Positions 17,951-26,246 of a stretch of DNA of 64,000 bases are shown here, piece after piece. Both the position numbers and the translations under genes were made by a program. The notes under the pieces were generated by a model that worked only from the letters and a program-made list of their open reading frames with translations, was not told where the DNA came from and did not search any database. Positions within the stretch are counted from its first letter, which is position 1, and each line of letters starts with the position of its first letter. Source of the DNA: Panacagrimonas sp052389915 (GTDB taxonomy: Bacteria; Pseudomonadota; Gammaproteobacteria; Nevskiales; Nevskiaceae); the NCBI GenBank assembly GCA_052389915.1, contig JBQTHL010000001.1, positions 49,223 through 113,222 on the forward strand. Reading direction: 5' to 3'.

Positions 17951-19498
17951 ATGAACTACAAAAATAGCTTTCCCGTCGTAGCGGTGGGGTCACTCGTCTG
18001 TCTTCTTGCCGCCTGCGGTGGCGACGGCAATGGCGGCGGCGGTGACAATGCGCCGGCCGCAATCATCAAGGCAATCGATACCTCCACCAATAAGGCGAAC
18101 GATCTGCGCGGCTTGCTCTTTGCCTCCAACGGTAAGATCTACGCGTCCGGTCACAGCGACGCACCTCCCGCCGATCCGGCCGACCCTGTAGATCGCAAGC
18201 TGGTGGTCGCGCGGTTCAATGCCGACGGCACGCTCGACACCACCTTCGGTGGCGATGGCGTGGTCGAAGAAAACGTCGCGGTTGGGGGCGACGAGCAGTC
18301 CTTCGGGATCGTCGAACTGGCCAATGGCGACGTGGTCGTGTCGGTCAACGTTGCCGACGGCAACGGCGGCGATCCGATTACCGCCTCCGACAACAACACG
18401 TTCACCGCGCCCCGTACCGAAGGTTTCAGTGTGTTCCTGGTGCGCTTTTCCGGCACCGGAGATCTGGTCACCAGCTTTGGAGACGACGGCAAGTTGGAAG
18501 TGGTGTTCGGCTGGCCTAACGCCGATAACGACGAGTGGCCGGTCCCTGAACTGAATTCGGTCACCGGCTTCTCTCACGTGGGATTTCCGCGGGATACCGC
18601 ATGGGATTTGCGCCTCGACAAGAGCGGCAGCGTGGAGCGGCTGGTGGTGTTCGGCTTCGGGTCTGCGGCACAGGTGTCTACCGGCACCCAGCGCGTGGAC
18701 AACGACCGCTACGTGACGCGTGTGCTGGCCAGCACCGGCGCGGTGGACCCCGACTTCAACGACGGACAGGCCTTCACGTTCAACGTGCAGGACACGATCG
18801 GCGACAACGCCCGGCGCGGTCTGGTCGAAGCCGACGGCAGCATCGTCAGCGCCGGCTATGCGAATCTTGGCGACGATCTCGGCAACCACATCGTGCTGCT
18901 CAGGCTGACGGAGAGCGGTGAACTCGATACGGGCTTCACCGGTTTTGGTCAGACGCCGCCGCAGGCCGGCGTCGCGGTGTTCAATCCCTTCGTCGTCGAT
19001 GGAGGAGCCGCCGAGTGCTACGCGGTGGGTCGGCAAAGCGATGGCTCGTACGTCACGACCGGCTACGGTGGTGCAACGGCCAGCGGCGGACCTTCCACCC
19101 TGGGCTTCCTGCCAACGGTTGCACAGGATCTGGTGACGTTCCGCGTGTCGAACGGATCGGTCGACAGCACTTGGGGCAACAACGGCGCCCAGGCGATCCA
19201 GAGCGAAGGACGGGTCAGCGTCAGCAAGGAAGAGCGCGGTCGCGACCTCGTCGTGCTCAGTGACGACCGCGTAGTCCAGGTGGGTCGCTTCGGAGGCATC
19301 ACGTCCGCCCACGTCTTCACCGCAGAGGGTCAGTTGGACACGGGCGTGGATGGCGACGGCATCATCGAGCTGCCGCATCCCAGCATCATCGCGCAGTTCT
19401 TCGCTGTGAAGCTGTCGCCCGATGGCAAGCGAATCGCAATGACGACGAATGGCGATCCGCTGGGTGCGCGCCTCGTCGTGCTGGAAGTGGACGACTGA
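17951..19498 (+). CDS. Delta-60 repeat lipoprotein under a Fur-type promoter
   Basis: 515 residues. The signal peptide ends in lipobox LLAAC (Cys22), followed by a Gly-rich linker GGDGNGGGG. The rest is a string of delta-60/NHL-like beta-propeller units with the signature ARFNADGTLDTTFGGDG, VRFSGTGDLVTSFGDDG and LRLTESGELDTGF. Such proteins are secreted or surface propellers of unknown ligand. I chose the ATG at 17,951 because it places the signal peptide at the N-terminus; an upstream in-frame start would translate the Fur box. The gene stands alone, ended by a strong terminator. The iron-regulated promoter suggests a role in iron acquisition, which is inference. Confidence 0.75.
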   Translation: MNYKNSFPVVAVGSLVCLLAACGGDGNGGGGDNAPAAIIKAIDTSTNKANDLRGLLFASNGKIYASGHSDAPPADPADPVDRKLVVARFNADGTLDTTFGGDGVVEENVAVGGDEQSFGIVELANGDVVVSVNVADGNGGDPITASDNNTFTAPRTEGFSVFLVRFSGTGDLVTSFGDDGKLEVVFGWPNADNDEWPVPELNSVTGFSHVGFPRDTAWDLRLDKSGSVERLVVFGFGSAAQVSTGTQRVDNDRYVTRVLASTGAVDPDFNDGQAFTFNVQDTIGDNARRGLVEADGSIVSAGYANLGDDLGNHIVLLRLTESGELDTGFTGFGQTPPQAGVAVFNPFVVDGGAAECYAVGRQSDGSYVTTGYGGATASGGPSTLGFLPTVAQDLVTFRVSNGSVDSTWGNNGAQAIQSEGRVSVSKEERGRDLVVLSDDRVVQVGRFGGITSAHVFTAEGQLDTGVDGDGIIELPHPSIIAQFFAVKLSPDGKRIAMTTNGDPLGARLVVLEVDD

Positions 19499-19517
19499 TC
19501 GCGGCCGATATAGAACG

Positions 19518-19549
19518 AAACGCCGCTCCTTGTGGAGCGGCGTTTTTTT
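19518..19549 (+). terminator. Intrinsic terminator after the lipoprotein gene
   Basis: A perfect 12-base stem AAACGCCGCTCC / GGAGCGGCGTTT with a TTGT loop is followed by an uninterrupted T run. It ends only 24 bases before the DUF3649 gene, so the downstream membrane operon either has a promoter hidden in this stretch or relies on read-through. Confidence 0.92.
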
Positions 19550-19573
19550 GGCTCATTCATCAGCGGAAACCAG

Positions 19574-19885
19574 ATGACTTCGGCCGTTCCCGCTCTTCGA
19601 ACACGCGGCCGCTTCTGGTCCCGCGGCCTGCTCGCCGGCCCCGTCGCCTTCGTCGCCAGCGCCATCGTGATGGCCGGTGGCGCGCTGTGGATTCCCACGG
19701 GCGCAGCGAACATCGACAACATTGTGCTGCCCATCGTGCTGTTTCCGGCGATCTGGGCGGCGCTGTTTTTCTACACTTGTCTGGACCGCAATCTGGTGCG
19801 CGCCTGGCTGGTCACGCTGGCGTTGCTGCTGCTCCACGCGGGCATGATCGGTCTTGAATTTGCGGGTAAGGGAACTTCGCCATGA
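19574..19885 (+). CDS. DUF3649 family small membrane protein
   Basis: 103 residues with three hydrophobic helices (about 17-38, 46-66 and 75-95). The conserved look (LAGPVAFVASAIVMAGGALWIP, then VLPIVLFPAIWAALFFYT) matches DUF3649, whose members are encoded before PepSY-associated membrane proteins and DUF3325 proteins in iron-uptake loci of proteobacteria. The start at 19,574 follows the terminator by 24 bases. Its TGA overlaps the ATG of the next gene (ATGA), so the two are translationally coupled. Function unknown. Confidence 0.8.
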   Translation: MTSAVPALRTRGRFWSRGLLAGPVAFVASAIVMAGGALWIPTGAANIDNIVLPIVLFPAIWAALFFYTCLDRNLVRAWLVTLALLLLHAGMIGLEFAGKGTSP

Positions 19886-21489
19886 TCCGACTCTCACAGG
19901 ACCGCGCGAAGACATTGCTGGCCATTCACGGCTGGAGCGGCGTGCTGCTGGGACTGCTGCTGTACGCCGTCATCCTGACCGGCGTCATCTCAGTTTTTGC
20001 CGACGAGATCGGCGACTGGTCCAGCCCGCTGAAACAGCAGCCGGTAGCCCCGTTTCCTACTGGGCTGGACGCGAAGCTGCGCGAACTGGCCGGCACCGTC
20101 GATCCCAAATTTCTCGAAGACCTGTCGTTCTTCCCGCACGCGGGAGGCCGTATCCAGACCTTCTTTCACCATCACGTCATGGTGGAGGGCGAACCACAGC
20201 CGCTGGACTTCGGCGTGGAGTTCGACCTGCATCCGCAGACACTGGAAGTGCTGGACCGCCGCGAAGGTTTTGGCGAAGACATCGCTGCGCGCAACAACTC
20301 GAACGCGCTCTCCGACTTCCTGGTCGAACTGCACGTGAGCCTGCACCTTCCAGACCCCTACGGATTCTTCGTCACCGGCATCCTGGGGCTGGCGATGATG
20401 GTGGCCGCCGTCACCGGCCTGCTGGTGCATCGGCATCTGCTGAAGGAGTTGTTCACCATCCGCCGCTTTCGCGAAGCGCTGCTCGCGCGGCGCGATGCGC
20501 ACGTTATTGCGGCGACGTGGAACCTGCCCTTCGCATTTGTGCTGGCGTTTACTGGCAGTTTCTTCAGCTTCTCCAGTTCGGTGGGAATTCCTGCGATGGC
20601 GATGGTGGCCTTCGGTGGCGATCAGGCCGCGCTGATCGAAACCATAGTCGGCACGCCATCACCCGAGAACACCGCGCCGGCGACGCTTGCCAGCATCGAC
20701 GCGATGCTGGCGAACGCCGCTGAGCGCGCCCACACCGAACCGGCTTTCGTCAGCGTTTCGCATTACGGCCGCGCCGATGCGCGAGTCACCGTGTTCACGC
20801 GCCCGGCCGATGGCGAGCTGCTCTCCCATAACCTGGTGTACGACGGCCCGACCGGTGCATTTCTTCAGGAGAAACCCGGCCTGGGGCTGGTGCCCTCGAC
20901 CGGCGGCGCGCTGTCCGACCTGATGGGACCGCTGCACTTCGGCAACTTTGCCGGCGTGCTGTCCAAGGCCGTCTGGTTCGCGCTCGGATTCGCAAGCTGC
21001 TACGTCGCACTGACCGGCATGCTGCTCTGGACCACGCGACGCGCCGAATCGTCTTCCTGGCAACGCATGGCGCGCGCCGTCACCTGGATGGGCTTTGGCC
21101 TGCCGCTGTCGCTTGCGCTGGCGCCCTGGGGTTATTTCATCGGGCGCGCATACGGCTCGATCGAGCTTGAAGCACCTATGGCGATCGCGTTTCTCTGTGC
21201 GGCTTTCGCGGCCGCCGTGACCGCATTGCTCGTGAACGATCCCGAACGTTTGCGCCGGCTGTTGCTGGGCACGACCGGCCTTGCGCTGATGGGCTTGCCG
21301 GCCCTGCGTCTGCTCACGGGCGGACCCGGCTGGATCGCGGCACTCGGCGGAAATCTCGTCACGATTCCATCGCTCGACCTGGCGCTGATGTTAGGCGGTG
21401 TGCTGTGTGTATTGTCGGCAAGGCGCAAAGCCACGAAGACCACCCCGGCGCTTCCCGCTTCTGACGACGAGGCCGAAGTCGCAGCATGA
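19882..21489 (+). CDS. PepSY-associated inner-membrane protein
   Basis: 535 residues. The N-terminus is typical of the PepSY_TM family (LLAIHGWSGVLLGLLLYAVILTGVISVF). A large periplasmic loop contains FHHHVMVEGEPQPLDFGVEF, followed by HVSLHLPDPYGFFVTGILGLAMMVAAVTGLLVHRHL, then several more membrane helices with conserved His that could bind haem or metal. Family members (PiuB/FoxB-like) are linked to reductive release of iron from siderophores in the periplasm. It overlaps its neighbours on both sides by four bases (ATGA), forming a tight DUF3649-PepSY-DUF3325 unit. Confidence 0.85.
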   Translation: MIRLSQDRAKTLLAIHGWSGVLLGLLLYAVILTGVISVFADEIGDWSSPLKQQPVAPFPTGLDAKLRELAGTVDPKFLEDLSFFPHAGGRIQTFFHHHVMVEGEPQPLDFGVEFDLHPQTLEVLDRREGFGEDIAARNNSNALSDFLVELHVSLHLPDPYGFFVTGILGLAMMVAAVTGLLVHRHLLKELFTIRRFREALLARRDAHVIAATWNLPFAFVLAFTGSFFSFSSSVGIPAMAMVAFGGDQAALIETIVGTPSPENTAPATLASIDAMLANAAERAHTEPAFVSVSHYGRADARVTVFTRPADGELLSHNLVYDGPTGAFLQEKPGLGLVPSTGGALSDLMGPLHFGNFAGVLSKAVWFALGFASCYVALTGMLLWTTRRAESSSWQRMARAVTWMGFGLPLSLALAPWGYFIGRAYGSIELEAPMAIAFLCAAFAAAVTALLVNDPERLRRLLLGTTGLALMGLPALRLLTGGPGWIAALGGNLVTIPSLDLALMLGGVLCVLSARRKATKTTPALPASDDEAEVAA

Positions 21490-21773
21490 GTACGACCTTG
21501 CTTTGGGCCCTTTGCGCCACGCTTGCGAGCCTGCTCGTCGTTGCGCCGCTGGCACTGCATGACCCCAAGCGACTGCGCGCAGCTTCACGTCTGGGCTCCG
21601 TTCCCCGCGCAGCGTTGCAGACCTCCCAACGGCGTCTCCTTGGATGGGTCAGCCTGGTCCCGGGCCTGGTGCTGGCATCATGCAGCCAATGGTCGGCGTT
21701 TCTGATCTGGCTCGGCGCGTCGACCGCGCTGGGCTGGGCGCTCGCTCAGAGCCTGTCGCCGCGACCTCGCTGA
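21486..21773 (+). CDS. DUF3325-type small membrane protein
   Basis: 95 residues with hydrophobic helices near 4-24 and 52-85 joined by a basic loop (HDPKRLRAASRLG). Size, topology and position directly after a PepSY-associated protein fit DUF3325. The ATG overlaps the upstream stop codon. Assignment rests mainly on context. It probably assembles with the PepSY protein; its function is unknown. It converges with the minus-strand DUF3501 gene, leaving only 16 bases between them. Confidence 0.65.
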   Translation: MSTTLLWALCATLASLLVVAPLALHDPKRLRAASRLGSVPRAALQTSQRRLLGWVSLVPGLVLASCSQWSAFLIWLGASTALGWALAQSLSPRPR

Positions 21774-21789
21774 CGGGTCGAGATCGACC

Positions 21790-22374
21790 TCAATCCTTCA
21801 GATCGGCAATCAGCGCCCGCCGGGTCTCGGCCGAGGCCACCGTTTCGAGCTTGGCCTTGGGATGGGTGACGCCGAAGCGCAGTTCCATACCTTCACGCAG
21901 CAGCTTCACCGCGGCATTCGTCAGCTCGAAGCGCAGGAAGTGCACTGCCGAAGTCTTGGTTTCGTTTTCGCGTTCGAGGTCTTCGTCGGCAAAAGCAATG
22001 CTGCGCGGCAGATCGCCCACCTGCACCCAGACGCCACGTTCGAGTCCGCGCAGCTCGGCGAGCTTTTTTGCGCGAACCTTTTCGATCTCGTACTCGATCA
22101 GAAACGTCGCCTTCCAGTTTCGTCCGTCAGGAATGAGCGGGTTGTAGGAATCCAGTTCTTCCTGGATCGCCTTGCGCTCGAAGATGCGCTCTATGCGCAG
22201 CATCTCCTGAACCTGGTACTGGATGGTCAGGCGATCCTCGAACAGCAAGGTGAAGTGATTCCCCAGGTGCAGCTTTCGATGACGCTTGTGAGCGAGCACC
22301 TTCGTCTTGAACGCCGCACGCTGTTCGGCGTAGTCCTCGAGTTTCCACAGGTCGGTGAGAGTGAGTTTGTCCAT
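21790..22374 (-). CDS. DUF3501 family protein
   Basis: 194 residues with the DUF3501 pattern: DKLTLTDLWKLEDYAEQR at the start, VLAHKRHRKLHLGNHFTLLFEDRLTIQYQVQEMLRIERIFE in the middle and LRFELT...LREGMELRFGVTHP at the end. It is known as the third member of a conserved rubrerythrin / Fe-S CCG protein / DUF3501 set, but has no assigned activity. I chose the ATG at 22,374, with AAGGA seven bases upstream; an earlier in-frame ATG at 22,389 would overlap the preceding stop by ATGA. Confidence 0.85.
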   Translation of the reverse strand: MDKLTLTDLWKLEDYAEQRAAFKTKVLAHKRHRKLHLGNHFTLLFEDRLTIQYQVQEMLRIERIFERKAIQEELDSYNPLIPDGRNWKATFLIEYEIEKVRAKKLAELRGLERGVWVQVGDLPRSIAFADEDLERENETKTSAVHFLRFELTNAAVKLLREGMELRFGVTHPKAKLETVASAETRRALIADLKD

Positions 22375-22385
22375 GGTCGCGTCCT

Positions 22386-23735
22386 TCATACTCCATAAGC
22401 TTTGCGCACCAGCGAAATGGGATGCGACGCAGGCTTGGTATTGCCCATACCGTGCGCGATGTGTTCCGCCGCCATCGGGCAGTCGCTGGTCACGTGATCG
22501 ACCTCGGCCTTGTTCACCCGGTTCACGATGGGTTTCACGATTTTCATCGCGTACTCGTACGTGTCCGCACGCACGCCGTAAGTGCCGTCGTGGCCAGAGC
22601 AACGCTCGATGAACTCGATCTGCGTACCCGGAATCAGCGACAGCAATTCCTTGGTCTTGGGCCCGATGTTCTGCACGCGCTGGTGGCAGGGCGCGTGGTA
22701 GGCCAGTTTGCCCAGTGGCTGGCTGAAATCGGTCTTGAGCCAGCCGGCCTTGTGCTGATGCATCAGATATTCGAAGGGGTCGAAAATGTGGGCCTTGACC
22801 TCCTGCACTTCCGCATCGTTCGGGAACATCAGCGGAATCTCCTGGCGGAACATCAACACGCAGGACGGAATGGGGGCCATCAGATCCCAGCCTTCGCGCA
22901 CGGCTTTCGCGAGAATCGGGAGGTTGAATTCCTTGTAGCGCTGTACCGATTCGAGATCGCCCAGTTCGAGCTTGGGCATGCCGCAGCATTTTTCCTGCTC
23001 GATCAGCTTCACTTCCAGATCGTTGTGGCGCAGCACGCGAACGAGGTCATCGACCACGTTCGGCATGTTGTATTCGCCGTAACAGGTCACGAACACGGCC
23101 ACGCGACCGCGCGTGGGGCCAGCCTTGCGCGGCACTGCCGTAGTGGATGGCGCCAGCACGTTCACCAGATCGTGCGCGGTGCGGCTGTGATAGGTGGGGA
23201 CGTGCGCGTCCGGGTGCACACCCAGCAGGCTCTTCACCAGCTTGCGCAGGGTCGGGCTGCGATTGGCCGCGTTCACGGTTTCCGTCACCACGGGAATACT
23301 CGCCAGCCCACCGATGGCGCGCGTGTTGGTCAGCAGCTTGCGCGCGGGGCCTACTTCACCCTTCTTGAACTGGACGGCTTTGGCGCGAAGCATCAGGTGC
23401 GGAAAATCCACGTTCCACGGGTGCGGCGGCACGTACGGACACTTGGTCTGGTAGCACAGATCGCACAGGTAACATTGGTCTACCACCTTCCAGTAGTCCG
23501 GCTTGGCGATGCCGTCCACTTCCATCGTGGGTGAGTTGTCCACCAGGTCGAACAGCACCGGAAAAGACTGGCACAGGCTCACGCAGCGCCGGCAGCCGTG
23601 GCAGATGTCGTAGACGCGCTCCAGTTCCTTGAACAGCGGCGCTTCGTCGTAGAAGGCCTCTGATTTCCAGTCCAGTGGATGACGCTTGGGCGCTGCCAAC
23701 CCGCCCTCGCCCGCCTTGGGGACAGGTGCACTCAT
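22386..23735 (-). CDS. Heterodisulfide-reductase-like Fe-S oxidoreductase with CCG domains
   Basis: 449 residues. Two [4Fe-4S] ferredoxin sites lie at CHGCRRCVSLC (Cys45, 48, 51, 55) and CYLCDLCYQTKCP (Cys88, 91, 94, 99). Two CCG domains follow: the first has CYGEYN and EKCCGMPKLELGD, the second APCHQ and ERCSGHDGTYG. The layout matches HdrD/GlpC-like electron-transfer subunits. In the second CCG motif the usual CC pair reads CS, as in many members of this subgroup. It lies between rubrerythrin and DUF3501, so it plausibly supplies electrons for peroxide reduction or repairs oxidised thiols. That role is inferred from context only. Confidence 0.88.
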   Translation of the reverse strand: MSAPVPKAGEGGLAAPKRHPLDWKSEAFYDEAPLFKELERVYDICHGCRRCVSLCQSFPVLFDLVDNSPTMEVDGIAKPDYWKVVDQCYLCDLCYQTKCPYVPPHPWNVDFPHLMLRAKAVQFKKGEVGPARKLLTNTRAIGGLASIPVVTETVNAANRSPTLRKLVKSLLGVHPDAHVPTYHSRTAHDLVNVLAPSTTAVPRKAGPTRGRVAVFVTCYGEYNMPNVVDDLVRVLRHNDLEVKLIEQEKCCGMPKLELGDLESVQRYKEFNLPILAKAVREGWDLMAPIPSCVLMFRQEIPLMFPNDAEVQEVKAHIFDPFEYLMHQHKAGWLKTDFSQPLGKLAYHAPCHQRVQNIGPKTKELLSLIPGTQIEFIERCSGHDGTYGVRADTYEYAMKIVKPIVNRVNKAEVDHVTSDCPMAAEHIAHGMGNTKPASHPISLVRKAYGV

Positions 23736-23752
23736 CGGGGGTCTCCCAAATG

Positions 23753-23781
23753 CACTGCGCCGGGACTAGCCCGGCGCAGTG
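23753..23781 (-). promoter_or_regulatory. Perfect 12-bp hairpin between rubrerythrin and the Fe-S gene
   Basis: CACTGCGCCGGG - ACTAG - CCCGGCGCAGTG forms a perfect stem in the only substantial gap of this operon. There is no T run on the coding strand, so it is more likely a processing or mRNA-stabilising hairpin, or partial attenuator, than an intrinsic terminator. It would let rubrerythrin be made in excess over the downstream enzymes. Confidence 0.55.
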
Positions 23782-23803
23782 ATGAAACCGATTCCAACCC
23801 GAC

Positions 23804-24220
23804 TCAGGCGAGTTCGCCGAGCGCCTTGGTGAAGCGGTTGGCGTGCGAGCGCTCGGCCTTGGCCAGGGTCTCGAACCAGTCGGCGACTTCGTCGTGATTC
23901 TCGTCGCGCGCGGTCTTGGCCATGCCCGGGTACATGTCGGTGTACTCGTGCGTCTCGCCGGCGATGGCGGCCTTGAGGTTGTCGCTGGTGGAACCGATCG
24001 GCAAGCCGGTGGCGGGGTCGCCGCAAGCTTCGAGATATTCGAGGTGTCCGTGCGCGTGGCCGGTTTCGCCTTCCGCGGTGGAACGGAATACCGCGGCAAC
24101 GTCGTTGTAGCCCTCGACATCGGCCTTCTGTGCGAAGTACAGGTAACGACGGTTGGCTTGCGATTCACCGGCGAATGCAGCCTTCAGATTTCCTTCGGTC
24201 TTGGATCCTTTGAGTCCCAT
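23804..24220 (-). CDS. Rubrerythrin (diiron domain only)
   Basis: 138 residues, a ferritin-like diiron protein that reduces hydrogen peroxide. The iron-binding helices are visible: GNLKAAFAGESQANRRYLYFAQKAD, FRSTAEGETGHAHGHLEYL, NLKAAIAGETHEYTDMYPGMA and WFETLAKAERSHANRF, with the paired Glu and ExxH motifs. The C-terminal rubredoxin domain of classical rubrerythrin is missing, so electrons must come from another protein; the downstream Fe-S protein is the obvious candidate. The start at 24,220 has a strong AAGGAGAG site; an upstream in-frame ATG at 24,310 lies beyond the promoter region. First gene of the three-gene operon. Confidence 0.92.
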   Translation of the reverse strand: MGLKGSKTEGNLKAAFAGESQANRRYLYFAQKADVEGYNDVAAVFRSTAEGETGHAHGHLEYLEACGDPATGLPIGSTSDNLKAAIAGETHEYTDMYPGMAKTARDENHDEVADWFETLAKAERSHANRFTKALGELA

Positions 24221-24313
24221 GGCTTGCTCTCCTTCAACTGGCTGGCGGGGTTGGAGCCGCGAGACTAGCGCCAGATCGATGAAGATTCCAAGGAAATATT
24301 TTCGATGCACCCA

Positions 24314-24328
24314 ATAGTGAGCGACTAT
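24314..24328 (-). promoter_or_regulatory. OxyR-like ATAG-N7-CTAT half-site upstream of rubrerythrin
   Basis: ATAG-TGAGCGA-CTAT is an exact match to half of the OxyR consensus (ATAG-N7-CTAT repeated after seven bases), also a 5-5-5 palindrome. It lies about 95 bases upstream of the rubrerythrin start. The neighbouring repeat is weak (only CGAT at the expected place), so this is a candidate rather than a full site. Peroxide control would suit a rubrerythrin operon. Confidence 0.4.
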
Positions 24329-24398
24329 CCCGCTCGCCGAAATCAGCTCGTCACCAAGGTTGAAAGTGGTGCTGACCCGCGCGCGTGAGATGAGTGAA

Positions 24399-25184
24399 TC
24401 AGGCCGCCGGGTGACCGGAAACCGCGAATTCGCGCAGTTGGTCCAGAGTCAGGCAGGGACCATCCAGCGGCCCGCGCGACTGCTTGGCGGGCGCATCGGG
24501 CTCGCCGCAGCCGTCGAGCACCATCCAGGCGGCGGAAAAATCTTCGCCCTCGGTGTTCGCGTTGGTGGTCACGATGGTGGGCACGCCAGCCGCAACCGCC
24601 GCGCGCAGACCCATCGCGGAATCTTCCAGCGCAACGCACTCGTTTGCCCCCAGGCCCAGCTTGGAAAGCGCCAGGAGATAGGTATCGGGCCAGGGTTTCT
24701 TTCTCAGAACGTCTTCGCCGCTGACGATCAGGTCGATGCGAGTGGCCAACTCCTCGCCCAAACCGTAGCGCAGCACCGGATTCAGGCTGGCGCGGCTCGC
24801 GTTGCTGACCAGGGCCACGTGCAATCCGGCCGCATCGGCATCGCGAATCAGGCGTGCGACGCCGGGCCGCAACGGGACTTTCCCCTTGCGCAGGTAGCCG
24901 TGAAAGTAGCGGGACTTCAGACGATGCACTTCGCTGACCCAGCCCTGCGGGTCCCGGGCATAAGCGGCTGCGTGCTCACCGAGGTCAGGCTGGTAATGAC
25001 CGACGTAATGCAGCAGACGTTCCTTCCCACCGGGCTGTTCGAGCAACTTTCGATAGAGCCGAGGCCCCCAGCGAAAACCCAAGCCCAGCTTGCGGAACGC
25101 GCGGTTGTAAGCGGGCCGGTGACCGTGGCGCTCGGTGTCTGCGAGGGTGCCGTCTACATCCAGCAGCAGCGCTTTGAGACTCAC
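24399..25184 (-). CDS. HAD-superfamily phosphatase, CbbY/beta-phosphoglucomutase-like
   Basis: 261 residues. HAD motif I is LLLDVDGTLADTE with the nucleophile and acid/base Asp pair. Motif II is ALVSNASRAS, motif III Lys lies in RKKPWPDTYLLAL, and motif IV is CVALEDSAMGLRAA. An alpha-helical cap follows motif I. Relatives in the CbbY group hydrolyse sugar phosphates such as xylulose-1,5-bisphosphate; substrate here is unknown. The likely start is the GTG at 25,184 (SLKALLLDVDG); a longer ATG-initiated version would add 11 residues. It is divergent from gluQ. Confidence 0.85.
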   Translation of the reverse strand: MSLKALLLDVDGTLADTERHGHRPAYNRAFRKLGLGFRWGPRLYRKLLEQPGGKERLLHYVGHYQPDLGEHAAAYARDPQGWVSEVHRLKSRYFHGYLRKGKVPLRPGVARLIRDADAAGLHVALVSNASRASLNPVLRYGLGEELATRIDLIVSGEDVLRKKPWPDTYLLALSKLGLGANECVALEDSAMGLRAAVAAGVPTIVTTNANTEGEDFSAAWMVLDGCGEPDAPAKQSRGPLDGPCLTLDQLREFAVSGHPAA

Positions 25185-25368
25185 GGCGAGACCTTTGTCG
25201 AAACTGAAACGGGGCAAAGGTCGGGTTTAGCGGGATCGGGCATTGACACTGGGGCAGGGTTGCGACAAGGACAGTGTAACGCGTTCTGTGTGTAATTGAT
25301 TGTTTGGCGTTGCTTTTTGCGGCCCGTTTTGCGACCGTCCAGGGCCTTTCCCACGCCCTTTCGTCTGT

Positions 25369-26199
25369 ATGTCGCCGTACGTCGGCCGCTTCGCACCCAC
25401 GCCTTCCGGGCCGCTGCACTTCGGGTCGCTGGTAACGGCGCTCGGTAGTTTTCTCTGTGCCCGTGCTGCGGGCGGGTCATGGCGACTCCGGATCGACGAC
25501 CTGGATCGGCCCCGGGTCGTGCCCGGCGCGGAATCCACGATTCTGCGGCAGTTGGAGGGTCACGGACTTCTCTGGGATGGCAGCCCTCGCCGGCAAAGCG
25601 AGCACGAAGCGGAATACAAGGCGGCGCTCGATCGGCTTCGCGACAACGGTCGGCTGTACGCCTGCACGTGTACACGCGCACAGTTACAAGCGGCCGGGGA
25701 AGCTGGAAAGGAATCGGAATATCCCGGTTACTGTCGCGACGCCGGGTATCCCGAGGTCGATGCGGCCTTGCGATTTCGCCTGCCTGAACTCGATTCCGGA
25801 GATTTCGTGGTTCTACGCCGCGACGGCCAATACGCCTACCAACTGGCCTGCGCCGTGGACGAGGGCAGCCAGGGAATTACCGAGGTGGTGCGGGGTGCGG
25901 ATCTGGTGACGTCGACATTCCGCCAGATCAGCCTGCTGAAAAGTCTCGGCGGCTTTATCCCGCAGTACCGTCACCTACCTCTGATCGTGGACGACACCGG
26001 CAAGAAACTGAGCAAACGGGATGGCGCGATGGGAATCGAGCCCTTACAGGCCGCGGTCAACCTCGTCCGCGCGCTCCGGTGTCTCGGGCAGACTCCTGGC
26101 CCAGACGCGGAACGCATGGACGCCGCCGAAATCCTGGCCCACGCCGTCGCGACGTGGAGTCCGGAACTTGTCCCCGCTCATCCGGTAAAAATGACGTAA
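25369..26199 (+). CDS. gluQ: Glutamyl-Q tRNA(Asp) synthetase
   Basis: Truncated GluRS paralogue that attaches glutamate to queuosine-34 of tRNA(Asp). The 276-residue protein begins MSPYVGRFAPTPSGPLHFGS, carrying the HIGH-like motif, and contains the class I signature KKLSKRDGA (KMSKS). The zinc site is CTCTRAQL...YPGYC. The C-terminal anticodon-binding domain of GluRS is absent, as expected. The ATG at 25,369 was chosen because it fits the family N-terminus; upstream codons encode a Cys/Phe-rich stretch. It works downstream of the queuosine pathway that uses QueF (6944). Confidence 0.93.
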   Translation: MSPYVGRFAPTPSGPLHFGSLVTALGSFLCARAAGGSWRLRIDDLDRPRVVPGAESTILRQLEGHGLLWDGSPRRQSEHEAEYKAALDRLRDNGRLYACTCTRAQLQAAGEAGKESEYPGYCRDAGYPEVDAALRFRLPELDSGDFVVLRRDGQYAYQLACAVDEGSQGITEVVRGADLVTSTFRQISLLKSLGGFIPQYRHLPLIVDDTGKKLSKRDGAMGIEPLQAAVNLVRALRCLGQTPGPDAERMDAAEILAHAVATWSPELVPAHPVKMT

Positions 26200-26246
26200 G
26201 CCTGTATTGCAGACGGCAGAATCTGTCATTCTTGGCGCACTGCAAC

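Noticed and set aside
26079..26246. N-terminal extension of PhaR overlapping gluQ
   Set aside because: The extra 56 residues are translated from the gluQ 3' end in another frame and are Arg/Pro-rich; family members start near MSDLRVIKKYPNRRLYDT.
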